From a bacterium (GTDB lineage: Bacteria; Nitrospinota_A; UBA7883; JACRGQ01): a stretch of 6,485 nucleotides of DNA. The translations under genes and the position numbers were made by a program. Position 1 is the first letter of the stretch, and each line of letters begins with the position of its first letter. The notes under the pieces were generated by a model that did no database searches, had not been told where the DNA came from, and worked only from the letters and a program-made list of their open reading frames with translations. Below, piece by piece: positions 6,107 to 6,485 of the stretch. The stretch is taken from assembly GCA_021815535.1 (NCBI GenBank), contig JAKAGL010000141.1, positions 1 to 6,485 of the forward strand. Direction: 5' to 3'.

Positions 6107-6112
6107 ATTATA
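6107..6112 (-). promoter_or_regulatory. Candidate -10 box for the phosphodiesterase gene
   Basis: A perfect TATAAT on the minus strand lies about 28 nt before the start at 6079, allowing a short leader that still contains the GGAG ribosome site. No good -35 is seen at 16-18 nt spacing; the region there is A/T-rich with a small GGCCGG core. The call rests on the -10 match and its position. Confidence 0.4.
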
Positions 6113-6138
6113 CATGAGACAAAAAACCGGCCTTTTTA

Positions 6139-6198
6139 TTGATAATATACCCTTAGATTTATAATTTTGTTGCCGCCAGCCGCTTTATGTGCTAGATT
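6139..6198 (+). promoter_or_regulatory. Promoter region for the repeat lipoprotein gene, two overlapping candidates
   Basis: Two sigma70-like pairs are visible. The first is TTGATA (6139-6144) and a perfect TATAAT (6160-6165), but with only 15 nt between them. The second is TTGCCG (6170-6175) and TAGATT (6193-6198) with an ideal 17-nt spacer and an extended TGC just before the -10. The second implies a leader of about 90 nt before the ATG at 6298. I cannot decide between them, but this stretch is clearly A/T-richer than its surroundings and is the likely control region. Confidence 0.45.
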
Positions 6199-6297
6199 CC
6201 CGCGGTTGTATGGACATGCTGTTAAACGGTCCGTCGGTGCAGGGTGTGCCGGCAAACGTGACCGGGCGGAACAATTTTTTGAGGATAAAAGAAGAGA

Positions 6298-6485
6298 ATG
6301 TTTAAGAAGTTTGGTCTTTTGGCGATGGTTGTGATGTTCGCGGGCGTTCTCGCGGTGCTTCCGGCCTGCGAAAAGAAAGAAGAAGCTCCGGCTCCTGCGG
6401 CGGCCCCGGCTCCTGAAGCGGCTCCGGCTCCTGCGGCGGCCCCGGCTCCTGAAGCCGCCCCGGCCCCTGCGGCCGCCCCGGCCCC
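6298..6485 (+). CDS. Lipoprotein with Ala/Pro-rich tandem repeats (3' end outside window)
   Basis: The gene starts at ATG 6298, with purine-rich sequence (GAGG at 6281-6284 and AAGAGA next to the start) as a loose ribosome site, and is still open at the right edge after 62 codons. Residues 1-23 form a lipoprotein signal peptide (MFKK, hydrophobic core) ending in L21-P22-A23-C24. The mature protein begins CEKKEE and then enters a low-complexity region of 12-residue units APAPAAAPAPEA, of which two full copies and part of a third are visible. Such Ala/Pro-rich tails are extended and rigid and often act as spacers between the membrane anchor and a distal domain, for example to cross peptidoglycan. 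Any functional domain lies beyond the window, so the role is unknown. Family assignment is impossible from this part alone. Confidence 0.85.
   Translation, partial: MFKKFGLLAMVVMFAGVLAVLPACEKKEEAPAPAAAPAPEAAPAPAAAPAPEAAPAPAAAPA
6385..6485 (+). repeat. 36-bp in-frame tandem repeat coding for APAPAAAPAPEA
   Basis: Units run 6385-6420, 6421-6456 and 6457 to the window edge. The first two differ only in their last base (GCG versus GCC), while the third differs by silent T-to-C changes in Ala and Pro codons. The unit length is a multiple of three, so copy-number change would alter spacer length without breaking the frame. Confidence 0.9.

Noticed and set aside
6210..6305. A 31-codon upstream ORF overlapping the start of the repeat lipoprotein
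   Set aside because: There is no ribosome site before its ATG and no recognisable leader-peptide feature such as a codon run, so chance is the better explanation.

Overview
This window comes from a Gram-negative (diderm) bacterium of moderately high GC. Two gene products carry lipoprotein signal peptides with an L-P-A-C lipobox, one is an exported beta-barrel ending in phenylalanine, and start codons include GTG. I cannot name the taxon. The gene set (FMN-binding glutamate synthase family protein, TIGR04219-type porin-like protein, MJ0936/YfcE-type phosphodiesterase) would fit a proteobacterium-like or related environmental lineage, but that is inference.

Layout. (1) Positions 2-1902, plus strand: a tight three-gene run of exported proteins. 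It holds the 3' end of a gene whose C-terminal beta-strand region resembles the C-terminus of DUF4105/Lnb-type envelope proteins, then a lipoprotein alpha/beta hydrolase that starts inside the previous stop codon (TAATG), then a secreted protein with an HExxH motif after a 6-nt gap. (2) Positions 1903-2231: a gene-poor stretch. It holds what looks like a decayed toxin-antitoxin locus on the minus strand, in which the first codons of a DUF4258-like toxin run into the second half of a YgiT-type zinc-finger antitoxin. (3) Positions 2232-3833, minus strand: a membrane-anchored FMN/3Fe-4S glutamate-synthase-like protein, divergent from (4) 3949-4635, plus strand, an AlkD-like DNA alkylation repair HEAT-repeat protein. 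(5) Positions 4640-4674: a strong hairpin between convergent genes. (6) Positions 4688-5479, minus strand: an outer-membrane beta-barrel protein. (7) Positions 5561-6079, minus strand: a YfcE/MJ0936-type metallophosphoesterase with its own terminator, divergent from (8) 6298 onward, plus strand, a lipoprotein with an Ala/Pro-rich tandem repeat that runs off the window.

Most genes here are housekeeping or accessory singletons. The only cluster that reads as a functional unit is the first operon, whose three products are all predicted to act in the cell envelope. I see no CRISPR array, insertion sequence, tRNA or rRNA. I did not find convincing evidence for a new multi-gene defence or mobile system. 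The best leads are the envelope operon with its HExxH protein and the fused toxin-antitoxin remnant.
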